NCBI GenBank assembly: GCA_021399445.1
Contig: JAJTUQ010000001.1
Coordinates: forward strand, 3,596,001 to 3,660,000
Length of the DNA stretch: 64,000 bases
Direction: 5' to 3'
DNA from: Xylogone sp. PMI_703
Taxonomy: Eukaryota > Ascomycota > Leotiomycetes
Under the pieces are notes generated by a model. That model saw only the letters and a program-made list of their open reading frames with translations, was not told where the DNA came from and did no database searches. The position numbers were made by a program, and so were the translations under genes. Of the stretch, positions 11,653 to 23,142 are shown in pieces. Position 1 is the first letter of the stretch. Each line of letters opens with the position of its first letter.

Positions 11653-12640
11653 AGGGCTGCTGCTTTAGAGCTCCTTGCCAGATTTGTTCGAATCCGCGGA
11701 TATCCGCGGCTTCGAACCCGTTTCGAACTTTCAATTTTGAGTTCGATCTGCGTACACAATAAATCCGATTCGAATTCGCAAATTCGGTTCGAATTGTTCG
11801 AATCTACTTATTTTCACAGCAGAATTAGGCGCGAAAAGAAGCACCATTTATCAACTTTGAAAGGGAATGTATGATGTGCTGTAGTAACACGTGACTATAC
11901 GGAGCTCAACCGTAGAATAGTAACACAACCACAACAACCGCCATACAATACGATCGCCAATATCGCAATACTGTACTTAATCGTAAGAGAACGGACCGAT
12001 CTCCAGTAGCTTCGTAGAAAGGAGGTAAAATCGTTACTGTATTAGCTACGCCTCAAACCCCTTATTTATGATTGGCGATTTCCGCGGCGGAATATCTAAT
12101 GTAGGGGTGCGGTTCCCTACCACACAACCGTGTTTTTTACTATGTATAGATTATGCTTTGGGCTCGAGAATGAATTAAATACATTACTAAACCTATAATC
12201 AATCACTATAAGCCTATGGTTTAATTCAATTGATCGTAAAGTGGTTATTTAACGTTGTGGTTATGCTGTGGGTATGTGGTTCAGGTCAGAGTATATTATA
12301 TTTCGAAGTAGTTTATTTCACAATCTAGTTATATTGATTATTTTCATCAGTTCTACTCTCACCACAATGAAAATGATATTATTCGATAGAGAATTTCATA
12401 TAGAATTCAGATATTATATTTATATTCGCATTAGGTGTATGGATGAATTATAAAACTGTATACAAGTTCAAGTTTCAAATATCCGATTATGTAATTTTGC
12501 CATTTCTAGTTACTATGAGTATTATACCGCCTTCCTAAAATGGTCTCAATCACGTGAGAAAATCCGCGAATCGTTCGAATCGGATTCGGATTTATTACTC
12601 AAAATCCGATTCGATCCTGTTCGTTAGGAGCCCCAGCCTG
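11653..12640. mobile_element. Candidate non-autonomous hAT-like DNA transposon (relic)
   Basis: A roughly 1-kb gene-free segment between two genes. Its ends carry dense TTCGAA-type motifs: six TTCGAA hexamers within 11687-11800, then TTCGAA plus GATTCGG and GATTCGAT variants at 12570-12625. The right border read inward on the minus strand is CAGGCTGGGGCTCCTAACG. The left border read inward is AGGGCTGCTGCTTTAGAGCTCC. They share an imperfect GGCTGC/GGCTGG...GCTCCT core, as expected of degenerate terminal inverted repeats, and a CAG..-type end is usual in hAT elements. No transposase is inside. No clean 8-base target duplication was found, so boundaries are approximate and the assignment is inference. 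Confidence 0.4.
11686..11717. repeat. 32-base near-perfect palindrome
   Basis: Two TTCGAA-containing arms flank a perfect 16-base core, CCGCGGATATCCGCGG at 11694-11709. Together they form a 32-base inverted repeat with a single mismatched pair (T at 11693 against C at 11710). It is in the left part of the candidate transposon and could form a cruciform or bind a dimeric protein. Confidence 0.85.
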
Positions 12641-12879
12641 CTTATGCTAACGCAGCTCTCTTTGGGCGTACTTTCAAGAAAGTCTGCACAATTAATTCCT
12701 ATAACTAATAATAATCGAATACGAGAGTATTTATCAGGATCTTAGAATTTATTTGGAGCCCTCAACTTGATTGAGAAGGCCGTCCGTCGAATTCTATTAA
12801 TTGCGGAAAGATTAGCTAATAGAGATACTGTAATAAATAACTGCTTTCACTTTGCCATGCTCCTGTGATATTACCTCTG

Positions 12880-13954
12880 TTACTGCGCTCCATCAGTAAT
12901 GCGTTTAAATTCGTCCTCTGTGTGTCTCCAAACCGCATCAGCCGTACCATCCTCTCTCAGCTTTGCTAATAGCTTCCTCACAGCCGGGGGTGCACTCTCA
13001 CAATCCCAGCCTACTGAGTATACTCCGTCGCTGCCCTCCGTTGTTTTCAATGCTGCATGAATTCCAACCCCGAGCGGCACACCTGACCTTTCACCTCTCC
13101 CATCTTCAGTAGGCGCAAACCTTGCACTTGTTGCCAAGTATAGATGCCGCTCACCACACTCTTCAATAGGAACGCAAACCCAGCGACCTAAGAACCAAAC
13201 ATATGTCCTTAAGAATATACCAAATAAGCCGCCCATGCGGCTTATCAGCGTAGTGTTTACTGTCCCAGGGTAGTCATGTATGAAACTAACATCTGGTGCC
13301 TGCTTCGCTACAGCTTCGAGGCCAAGAGTTATCATTGAGCCGAGATGTCCGCGAACCTTCAATATCGGGACACGGAGAGCTGGAAAATCGGTAGGATCAA
13401 TAGGCCCTTCTTTACCGCCTGCCGCGACAACGACGACTCGTCGCAATGACGGTGCATGCTGGATCAGAGGTAATAAGTTGGTGATAAAACGAAGGCGAGA
13501 GTAGTAGTTTGTTGCGCTGATTACATGGAGTTGTTCAGAAGTTACTATATCAACATGAATCAGCCAAGCGGGTTTTAACTGTTAGATGGCTATAATTACC
13601 GCTTCGGTCCATGCTTGGAAGTCCTGCACTGAGAAACAGTAGGTTCAATGACTTCTCCTTGGACTTAATCTCCTTGCAAATATCGTCGACGACGCGGATT
13701 AGGCTCACGTCTGCCTTGATGAAGGTGTATTCACCCGCCGGATTGAGTGTCCTACATTCAGCCACAATACGATCCGCTGCATCTTGAGAACGGCCGATAA
13801 AGTAAGCCCGTGGCCGGACTGAATATTTGGCGAATTTCTTGAGAGTTATTTCGCCAATCCCGCTTGTGGCTCCAACGAAGAGGGCAACGAGGCCTGGAGG
13901 AAGAGCTGTAGAGATAAGAGCATTGGAAGTTTGTACATCAGGGAGAGAAACCAT
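12880..13954 (-). CDS. Short-chain dehydrogenase/reductase (fungal SDR)
   Basis: NAD(P)-dependent oxidoreductase with a Rossmann fold. The start MVSLPDVQTSNALI is followed by the dinucleotide motif VALFVGATSGIGE at about residues 28-40, an arginine-bearing second strand (AYFIGRSQD) suggesting NADPH, FIKADVSL, and LNLLFLSAGLP corresponding to the NNAG strand. One intron (about 13514-13573) joins PSMDRS to VTSEQLHVISATNYYSRLRF. The YYSRLRF segment takes the place of the classical YxxxK region. Residues after it (RRVVVVAAGGKEGPI) are typical of a fungal subfamily often found near polyketide or aromatic genes. Length about 335 residues. It is divergently paired with an AflR-like regulator across 289 bases. 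No biosynthetic core enzyme is in the window, so its substrate is open. Confidence 0.85.
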
Positions 13955-14243
13955 TATTGCTGTCAATTGGCAAATATATTTGAAGGCATGATATCTCCAT
14001 TTTACTGGTGGTGGTTTGTGGTTATAAAGACAGCGTGTTATCAGATATGGCGGTCCCAATTGTAACGGGATGGAGTTGTCGCCAACGTGAACAAAGAAAA
14101 GAAAACGCCGAACGTGCAGCACCAACGCCGACTTTGCATCACCAAACCCCGGTCGGATACAAACTTCGCGCTGCTTCCTTCCCTCTACACCACCTCTTTT
14201 CTGGATGCGACGCAATTATCTTTTACTATTCTCCGTAAAGTCC

Positions 14244-15530
14244 ATGGAGCTATTCGCAGATTTACATATAGATTCGGCTTTGGTCACAGATACCTCTTCC
14301 AGCGGCTCCCGAAAGACTCGCTCCGCCTGTGATCGATGCCACTACCAGAAGCTCCGATGTGTTCGAAGGCAAGAGCAGTCAGTTTGCGATCGCTGCCTCA
14401 AATTAAATACCTCCTGCCGATTCAGCGCCCGCGCACCTCGCACCTCGACAAGGTCCCAGGAGCAGATTGATGCTAATAACTCGGGTCACTGGTACGGGTT
14501 GCGCCCTCAACCTGAGCTCATTGCTACGCTTTCCAATGGGCCAAATGCGATCACAGACAGCTTAGGCAGTGGTGATCTTTTTCTCCCTCTCAGCCCAGTC
14601 ACGGATGGCAATCGAGATGGAGGTTAGTTTGGAGCAGTCTCACCACGTATCATGGACATGAATAACGTAATTTTAGGCTACTCCTCCGTGGAATCTTATC
14701 CTATCGATATGCCACAATCAATATGGCCTGCCATGGATCAGTCGTCCCCTATTCAACAATTAGCAAACATCAGCACTGCCCTCCAAAGACTTTCTGCCCA
14801 ATTCCCTGCTATTGACCTAACAAGTATGAGCTCTACCTCTGTCCGCGAACGTATAATGGCTGCACGGGGTACCGTTACTTTAGCTATTGATGAACTATTC
14901 AACCTTACTAGTAACTTTATTAACCTTGTAGATGACGCGCCTACGATGAACTACAAGACGAGTTTCACAAAGTTTTCGGTCGATCGAAACAATTTGGGAA
15001 GTCAATCACCATCATCTGCTATCCGCCAACAGGCTTTACAATCTAGCCAAGCCGGTATCAATGCACCATATGAAGCCCTATTGCATGTAGATGAAGAGGC
15101 AAAAATGTCTCTGGTTGTGTCGTGCCATTACCGTCTAACGAATATCTATGAGACTATATTTCAAATGATGGAGGCTTGTGTTAGCCATTCGATATCTTTT
15201 TCCGACAGTAAGAGCTGGTCTATGGTACTTCCGGAGCTGAAAATAGGCTCTTTCGTCTGTCCACCTCTTTATGTGGATGCCACTACACAACCGCCCATGG
15301 CCACGATTCTGCTATACATGGATATATTTGCATTGCTCTCGTCGAGACTATGGAAGCAGCTAGCTTTGGTAGCACGAGCGAAAGGTGGCAGCAGCTCGAA
15401 TTCTCCACAGGCTTCACAGTATTGGCTGGCGGAACGCTGGGACGCAATGGAAGACAAGACTAACCGCATGTCACAAACTATTGAAGCCACAAGGTCTCTA
15501 CTGCTACAAGAATCTATTTCAGTTGGGTAA
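14244..15530 (+). CDS. AflR-like Zn2Cys6 transcription factor
   Basis: Two exons (14244-14622 and 14677-15530) give 410 residues. The cluster CDRCHYQKLRC with CDRC LKLNTSC spacing lies near residues 30-60, preceded by SGSRKTRSA as in AflR-type regulators of secondary-metabolite clusters. The C-terminal half (LLHVDEEAKMSLVVSCHYRL, then NIYETIFQMMEACV, then PPMATILLYMDIFALLSSRLW) matches the short AflR-type regulatory region rather than a fungal_trans domain. Start is the ATG giving MELFADLHID. It shares a 289-base promoter with the SDR on the other strand and probably regulates it. No exact TCG-N5-CGA AflR site was found in that promoter. It is an orphan regulator here, since no backbone synthase is visible. 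Confidence 0.85.
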
Positions 15531-16912
15531 TCCTGGATGCTTGATGAAAATAACTATCAAACTTATGAGGCTGGAATCCTCCCTGTAGGAGATTATAATT
15601 CTGATATTTATTTTCTCATTATAAGCTTTATTTCTTCTCGTATATTAGAACGGAGACTGACATTGCAAAGGTAACGTTAGTCATCAATATATCACTCAAA
15701 AGAGAGAGAAGAAGCATAATACAATTACATTATCTAATAAATATGACTATAGCCATCCTATAACTCCTTCCCCGATCACTTGTCCTCGGACTTCAACTGA
15801 TATCGTACGGCCAATAACGCCATCTTCGCCCACGCTGAGCGCCAGTTTGTGCCCAACAGAACTAGAACATGTGTTCTCGGCATCAATGCATATTTGATGG
15901 ATTATGGGGTTGCATATTTCCTTGCGACTAGTAGACGTTCCATATTCACTGTCATCCGAAATTGGATTAGCATTCAGACAATTTATCCTGGTCACATATC
16001 CCGGCCAAGTACCATCATATAAAGATGATTTAGTGGAAAAACGCTTACTGTATTCTCAACTTCATGTCACTTCTTATCCAATCTGGTTTTCTTTCGTACG
16101 ATATCTTTGTGCTGTCTTCCTCCGACGTGAAACGATTTGACAGCTGGAGCCGCCACATATACTTGGATATGGGGCATGGCTCTGGATGCTCAGGTTGTAA
16201 GTGTATTACAGCAATTGCATCACCTGAGGATGGTGCTGGAGGAAGGTTATTATCGCCACACATGGCTAGATAGCACAATGGAAACGCCGAAAACTGTTTA
16301 TTTGCAATATATGTTGAAGAGTGATCAAAATTGAAAATGAGAACCTTCGAAGGAATGTCGAACAATGAGATTTCTTTGGATAGATGATGCTAGTGTGTCG
16401 AGACTTATGCGCAGTCAGAGACTTATCAACATTGTTATAACCTCAAAAGCAGCAGAGAAAGGGGTAAAGAATGTGAACAAATCTTCAAGCCAATCAGGAA
16501 TAGCAAGACTTACAACTTCTGTTTAGTTGGAGACAATTAATGATTATAATGTACTGCAATGGTCACGTGTTGTCGGTGCTCTGTATGAGATCTTGGCGCG
16601 TTGAGCAGGTTTGCGGAGGTTTTGTTGATCTGGAACTTGTCGCGGCAATGTTTCGACTAGATGCGGAGGTTTGAGCATGTTTGAGCGAAATCGGTTTCGC
16701 ATTCTAAGACTCGCCACCAATATATCATAAAATATTCATTGTAAGTCATACTCTCAGTTATTTAAGATATTCTTTACAAAGATAAATTGTTTCAGCTGAA
16801 ATAGCACAACATATGCGCTCATAACTAATCAGGAATAGAAGCATGTCGGAACTACCTTATTGGCATGCCATCAAGGTAGAAGGGTCCTCCTCCCCCGACC
16901 AGTCATGTTCAA
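15531..16912. other. Intergenic; possible unrecognised small gene or relic
   Basis: 1.38 kb between the AflR-like gene and superoxide dismutase. On the minus strand two adjacent open stretches (about 16263-16045 and 15995-15747) could form a small protein: one contains LPPAPSSGDAIAVIHLQPEH and the other has several Cys (INCLNANP, EICNPIIHQICIDAENTC). I could not find an in-frame intron joining them and recognise no family, so I do not call a gene. The remainder is AT-rich and featureless. Confidence 0.35.
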
Positions 16913-17616
16913 CTACAAACTTGCTGCGAGGTTCCCAACAGCACCAAACACCACATCAACATTGCTCACCAATCGCTTCTCCACCGTGCTCCAATTGATA
17001 ACATTCCAGATTCCCGTAACGTAATCCTTCTTGTTATTCAGGTATTGGAGATAGTATGCGTGCTCCCACATATCCACTCCAAGGAGGGGCTTCTTGCCCT
17101 TGGGTACAATGTCTTGGTCCTTGCTGGTTATGATCTCCAAGCTCTTGGTCTCAACATCCTGCACCAGCCAGCCCCACCCACTCCCCTGCAAAGCCAACAA
17201 GGTACCTTCGAATCTGGCCTTGAAGCCTTCAACGCTCCCCCAATGTGCCGAGAGAGCCGTCACCAAGTTCGGGGCCGCTGATGAAGCAGGGCTTGCTGTC
17301 GTCCTCGAGGCGGGAGTGAGATTCTCCCAGAACAAAGTGTGATTGATATGGCCGCCAGCATTGAAACGGACTGCCGCTTGGAGGTGGACTTGTGCAACTA
17401 TGTCATTCGTAGATGTCGCAGCTGCTTGAGTTTGAAGAGCACTGTTGAGGTTGATGACATACGCCTGATGGTGTTTTGAATGATGAAGCGTCATGATCTG
17501 CCCCGAGATATATGGTTCTAATGCCTAATAGCTCCGTCAGTTGAATGATCCTTAACCTCTACTTCCGGAGTTTCTCACATTGTAAGAATAAGGAAGCGAA
17601 GGAAGATTGAAAGCCA
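16913..17616 (-). CDS. Manganese/iron superoxide dismutase
   Basis: Converts superoxide to hydrogen peroxide and oxygen. Exon 1 encodes MAFNLPSLPYSYN; the intron, of about 60 bases, then joins to ALEPYISGQIMTLHHSKHHQAY. The total is about 216 residues, usual for the family. Metal ligands are visible: His in MTLHHSKHH, His in GGHINHTLFWENL, and Asp and His in LGVDMWEHAYYLQYLNNK. The Gln in LLALQGSGWGWLV (in place of GGSGWGWL) favours manganese by family rules. No mitochondrial presequence is encoded in frame upstream of the start ATG, so this is probably the cytosolic isoform. Intact and ordinary; it has no obvious functional tie to its neighbours. Confidence 0.95.
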
Positions 17617-18529
17617 TTATGAGCACTGCGCTGGTTAGGAAGTGATATGTTTTACTTGTGGAAGTTGAAGAAGAGATGGAATGGGAGATAAATAAAGGAT
17701 GGTTGAGCAACTTCGCCCTATTTAAGAATATGTGCCGCCCCGGGAGGGGAGCTTTATGGTAGATGTATCCAATCAACGCTGGGTTATCTGGAGTCAGACT
17801 ACAATGACAGGTTAGGCCCGTAGCTCCAATTAAATATGCTTACAAACTGAGGCGGGTCATTATGCCTTTTGTTACTCTGTCATGGAAATTCATCACAAGT
17901 GACCTAAAGTTTCGTTACTTTTAGCAAATATAGCATACGTTGAGATGAACCTTGTTGCTAGTATTTTAAGATGATACTTCACTTCTCTATAAAGCAGTTA
18001 TATTATGACCCGATAAGCCTGGCTCCGGTCAGGTTCGTATGCAGCGAAGCCAGATCCATACGTGATCCGCCAGCTTTTGATTGGTTAATGCTGCAAATAT
18101 TGAGTCCATCAAATCAAAAGGGGAAACCTAAGTCCAATAGTATTCAAAACAAGATATTCACGACCAATCAAAAAAGGTAGTGCGCAATTTATCCAATCGT
18201 ATCAATTATATCTTGAGTATTGCAAACGTCTTGTTAGGGACCGCATAATAGAGTTTATCAATGAGTGATTGTACTCAATTATATTGAAGATTTTATTGGC
18301 TCGACAGACCAGAAATAACGCTGGCCAGCTGAACACGTCGCCCAATCGGCAACCTTGGCCATAGATGGTTTCTGCAGCCTCAGAATTCAACATCAATTAA
18401 CAACACGATCACAGACATGTCCCTCTCATAATTAGGAAACAATTAGCAAAGGGCCCGACTGTAGAAATCGTCCAGTGGCCTATTCGATACTGGTATGGAG
18501 GTTTCCGGTGTAATCAGTTCCACGGCAAT
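17617..18529. other. Intergenic, no gene seen
   Basis: About 0.9 kb of AT-rich DNA between the divergent superoxide dismutase and HET-domain genes, holding their promoters. Only short open stretches occur and none shows a motif. Confidence 0.5.
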
Positions 18530-20458
18530 ATGAAAATGAAATTTCTTAAATCGCGGACCCGAAAGCAGGACTATTCAAAAAAGTTGAATCCTTGCAGCCG
18601 CTGTACATATGGAGAGTCCCGTACTCTCAGTGAACTGGAAAGCGATGCAAAAAGTGGATGTCTGTTCTGTAGCTTGGGGCAGGAGGCGGTCTTGCAGCTC
18701 ATACCGCAGAATCGCATGGAACCTAGTTATATATATCGATCATCCAGCATCTCAAAGCGTTACTGTGAGTTCGGCGGCCCACTTAACGAGCCTCAATATC
18801 TTTTTGAAATATTTACGACTAGTAGTATGTATTCTTTTTTCACTTATTACTACATATTTAAAACTATAAGACTGATCTACAAACTGATCTTCTCAATCTA
18901 TGCGTGATAAGACTCCGCTTCGGTTCCTCCATGGCTTCCTATCAATTCTTTACCTACTGGTGATACTGGTTCTGATCCGTGCCTCCGTAAGTTGCGTGCT
19001 TGGGTTGATGAGTGTAATTCTTTGCACACTACCTGTCGCGTTGCTCATTCACCTCTACCGACGCGTGTCCTCAAGATTCAACAAAATACGGGCAAATACG
19101 CCGTCAAGCTGCATCAAGCACTACCAGAAGAATGTGCTCCCTACAGCTGTCTCAGCCACTGCTGGGGATCAGTAAGGCAGAATTGTCAAACAATAAAACA
19201 AACCATGGAAGCACACTATGAAAGTATATCTTGGGAGTCTATGCCTCAAACTTTCCAGGATGCCGTCCATATTACCTTTCGTTTAGGGTTGCAATATCTG
19301 TGGATTGATTCTCTCTGCATATGCCAGGATGCTGAATTGGATTGGCAAGTGGAATCCAGCAGGATGGCTGATATTTATACGAGGGCATATATTGTAATTG
19401 CGGCTGCTAGTGCTTTAGACAGCTCAGGAGGTTGCTTTTCGACAATTTCTCCGGAGCATGATGCAAAACTCCTGCGAGAGAGTTGTGCTGAAGTTGGGTC
19501 TCTCCCAATTTATGCTCGAAAAGTATTGCCGCATCCTGTACCTCGTAGGAAATTTGCGTCTGAAATTCATGGTGCTGTCCCGTCGGGGCACGATAGCTTT
19601 CCCCTCCTCAAGCGTGCATGGACGTATCAAGAACTTTTTCTTCCTAGAAGGATTGTCTATTTCACTTCGGAAGAGCTCGTATGGGAATGTGAGGAGACCC
19701 AAAAATGCGAATGCGGCGCTTTTAATGCGTATCGAACGAAGCATGAAAATGATGCGAACATGTGGCATATCCTTGTCGCAGAGTACTCATCACGCGCTCT
19801 CACGTTTGGAAAGGATATACTTCCTGCAATATCCGGGCTTGCAAAATCGATTCCCCAGTGGAAAACAGGAGGACATTACTTAGCAGGGCTATGGCAAGAA
19901 AGCATCATAAAAGACCTCGCTTGGTTCGTTGGTAATAGGAGGTCTTTGCCAGCACACCGTGCTCGTCCATGGCGCTCTCCATCATGGTCCTGGGCGTCGT
20001 CAATAGCTTCCGTTTCGTTTAGATCTTCGGGAGAGGACGGCTACAACAGCATTGCGCGGTTGCACTCGGCGTCTTGCACCGTGGGCGGACGTGACCCAAC
20101 AGGTGAGGTTCGATCAGGGTATTTGATGATATCCGGGCCCACAGCAATTGTTACTCTGGATCCTAGTGACACCTTTGGGTATAGTCTTGGGAGATTCCAA
20201 GATAAGTCGTTCTTTCCAGACTATGATTTCTTGCAAGATTCCGTCGAGAAGATTGAATATGGTACTACGCTTTACTGCCTCAAACTCTTTGAGACACACA
20301 GATATTATGTCTGTCTTGTTCTTCGAGCTGTTGACAATAATTCATATATGCGGGTGGGACTCCTAGTTTGTAATTTAAGCTTCGCATTTCATTTCATTGG
20401 GGAAAGCTTGTGGTCCAGTTCTGGACTAGGAATTGACCACGTTTTCACTATTGTATAA
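18530..20458 (+). CDS. HET-domain (heterokaryon incompatibility) protein
   Basis: HET proteins trigger growth arrest or cell death when genetically unlike hyphae fuse; this role is inherited from the family. Two exons (18530-18824 and 18912-20458) are in frame and give 613 residues. The N terminus has the short Cys motifs common in this group (NPCSRCTYGESRTL, SGCLFCSLG). The HET signature blocks follow in order: YSCLSHCWGS, then LQYLWIDSLCICQD, then DWQVESSRMADIYTRAYIVIAA, then RAWTYQELFLPRRIVYFT. The PWRSPSWSWAS segment follows near residue 455, as usual. No STAND/NACHT domain is attached. The start ATG precedes the first Cys motif by 23 codons. Intact; expected to be polymorphic between strains. 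Confidence 0.92.
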
Positions 20459-21597
20459 ACGAGTTGGTAGTGTATCATGAATTGCAAGAATGTGTAAAAT
20501 AAATGCAAAAATCATGTTCAATATTTGAATTAAGTGATAAAAGGGCACTGTTAAGGACTTCATATTCAACCAGCAGCATTTAGTTTGAAGAATTTGCTGT
20601 CATTTTGACAGATTGAATTGAGTGACGAAGCTCTACGTAGCTCATGTTCAACGGCGAGCATTGATATCTGAACTCTCAAACAGTGACTGTTGAACCGAGC
20701 CGTTAGCCAGCTCGGCCATGACTATAGTCTTTATGTGCTGAGTTACTCAAGGTACTCGGGGCTGCTCAGATGACGCCGTTGAGCTGACAACGATAGTAAG
20801 ATCAACAAATTTACTAACTGAACGCGAGACACCAGAGAGGATTACTTCTATTTACTTCATGAATACTGGAAGCTTAGATGGGTACTGAAAGCATAGGTTG
20901 TTCAGGTACTTCAGGTAAGTGAAAGTATATATGTTAGTTTCTACCAAAGATATTAACCGGCTCTATAGACAATACTAATCAAGTAATTTAAAGAGTAATC
21001 ATAGTAAGCTTAACACAGTAAAAGTAAGCAGCAGGCATGATCGCTTGAATATATATCCGTCGTATCGTAAATACTCATATACGGGTCTTGAACTAGCGCT
21101 GATAGTTCGCCTCATAGCCCTGCACAGCGACGCATATCGTCTTTCTAGCCTCGGTAACGATGCCGTACAGTAGAATCCAGTTAGTTCGAAACCGGCATAT
21201 ATGAGTATCTGCAGTAGTAATGGTTGCTCACACGCACAAACCACATGCCAGGGACGGCCCAGAGCCGACGTTCCGTGCTGACACTCATAAGTTATAATTA
21301 ATCACGCCTCGTATCAGCCTATAATGAGCTTCCCTCCGCAAGTATTCCTTCTTTTGTAAACATCATGGCTAGCTGAAAACAGTAGTCCCTCTCTGGCGTG
21401 ATACTTCCACGTGGCCACGAAGAGTTCAGGTAGTTTTGAATGTGGGATAGTGCTTATTGGCTAATTTATCCTTTATAATTCTATATAAGCTAGCAATCCT
21501 ATATAGAAAACACTATATCACTTGTTAAAGCATAGTACTCGAGTACTCTGTATGCAATCTTAGTATTTGGCACCAGGTGCTGAGGTTCTTGTTTACA
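20459..21597. other. Intergenic with small palindromes
   Basis: 1.14 kb. It contains several short dyads, including CCGAGC...GCTCGG around 20694-20713, and the 14-base palindrome reported separately at 21534-21547. A TATA-like string (CTATATAAG) lies at about 21481, roughly 115 bases before the next start codon. No gene is seen. Confidence 0.45.
21534..21547. promoter_or_regulatory. 14-base perfect palindrome upstream of lactonase gene
   Basis: AGTACTCGAGTACT equals its reverse complement and ends 50 bases before the start codon of the lactonase-like gene. A single half-site GAGTACT lies at about 26435-26441, some 55 bases upstream of the permease start codon in the same block. A shared operator is possible but unproven. 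Confidence 0.35.
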
Positions 21598-23005
21598 ATG
21601 ATTTCTCAATTGGCTTTCCTCTCCCTTACCTCCCTCTGTTTGGCGGCTCAGCCTTCAGGGGTGATTAATCCGGTTGCCGAGATCTGTAATCCATCTCTAC
21701 CGAAGGCCGTCTGTATTAACAGTTACGGCGCTGTATTGTCATATCCATTCTTCCGGGATGTATCTACTGGAGGGTTAGATATCCCTTATTCGCAAACCAA
21801 CGTACCCAGTGACGCCTCGTTCTCTCTCCTTGCTTCCGCCGACTTCCTTGTTTTTAACCAAACAAAAGGGTTACAAGTGCTTGGAGAAAATGCAAAGTAT
21901 GAATTTATGTTCGCACTTGATGAGGTATTGCTGCTCATTTTCTTATAAGGTGCACCATACTAATGAGTCTAGGTTGTGCACGAGGCTCCAGTTTACAGTC
22001 CAGTCAATAATAAGTTTTACTTTTCTCAGTTAGAGGAGGGCTTTGATGGCGTCTTCGTAGTAGACCTGAACGTAAATCCACCTACACTCGGACGAGTGAA
22101 TTCAGACCCCCCAATATCAACTCCAAACGGCGCAACCTTTCACGATGGATTGTAAGTGGGTGTACAATATGTATTGTTCCCGATCTCTAATATGTTGACT
22201 AGTATCTACTGGGCTGCTTCTGGTGGAAATAATGAGACTGGTGACTCGACTTCTACACCGGCCATTATTAAAATGGACCCAACCACAAATAAAGCCACTA
22301 TCTTGCTTAACAACTACTTCGGTCGGTATTTCAATACAATTGATGACTTATTTGTCGACGACTCAGGAATCATATTCTTTACCGATCCTGGTACGCTCTC
22401 TCCTTTCAAGTTTGCTTGCCATGTCATACTTATGAAGTGTAGACTATTCATGGTTCCAAGGGCTTGACAACACTGCCCCAATGCTCGAAACAGCCACTTA
22501 TCGCTTTGATCCCAGCACTGGTTCGGTAGTTATTGTCGATGACTCGATGGATCAGCCAAATGGAATTGCCCTGGCGCCAGCACCATCCGATTCTAGCAGC
22601 CCCCGCACGGTCTACATTTCCGATACTGGTGTGGCGGCACAGACTATTGTTCAAGAGTTAGGAAGTCATGGCTTCATATTTAATACGACAGGAAAGAGAA
22701 CGGTATATGCGTATGACATGAGCTCAAATGGCAAGCATCTTTTAAATAGAAGGCCTATATATCTAGCCCAGGAGTGGGGTCCAGATGGACTAAAAGTCGC
22801 CGCTAATGGATACATTGTAACAGCCACTGGTAGTGGCGTCGATGTTGTCGATCCCGAGGGAGATTTGCTGTTAAGAGTCCAAACGAATTTCACGGTGCAG
22901 AACATTGCATGGGCCGGGCCGAACTTTGAAGACCTATGGATGGTTGGAATCAGAGGAGCTGCAAGGGTACAAGGCTGGAATTTACCAGGTCAAAAGCTCG
23001 TGTAA
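21598..23005 (+). CDS. Secreted SMP-30/gluconolactonase-like lactonohydrolase
   Basis: Beta-propeller hydrolase predicted to open lactones outside the cell. Four exons (21598-21924, 21973-22151, 22203-22390, 22443-23005) give 418 residues. The ATG at 21598 starts a clean signal peptide (MISQLAFLSLTSLCLAAQPS). Propeller motifs seen: VVHEAPVYSPVNNKFYFSQ, DPPISTPNGATFHDG, YWAASGGNN, FNTIDDLFVDDSGIIFFTDPDY, then a PNGIALAP motif with Asn near the expected metal site, and YISDTG. This matches fungal lactonohydrolases rather than intracellular SMP-30. The next gene, on the other strand, is an FAH-family hydrolase. Lactonase plus FAH-type hydrolase often occur together in sugar-acid or aromatic catabolism (family knowledge). 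Intact. Confidence 0.88.
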
Positions 23006-23142
23006 GCATTAGGTACTAATTAATTTAGAATAATTCTACAGTATCTAGAGTCTAATTCCTAGCTAGCCGCTTCCTAGTCTGTTATATTTGTTTTATCTAT
23101 AACTTCCACACCTCTGGAGCCGTACTGCTGTAGTTCAGATGT

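Noticed and set aside
11681..11700. GTTCGAATCC looks like a tRNA T-arm
   Set aside because: No matching acceptor stem, D-arm or anticodon arm lies upstream; it is one of many TTCGAA copies in the candidate transposon.
17552..17776. Possible mitochondrial presequence upstream of superoxide dismutase
   Set aside because: The upstream open frame has no ATG; it only stays open by chance in the 5' leader.
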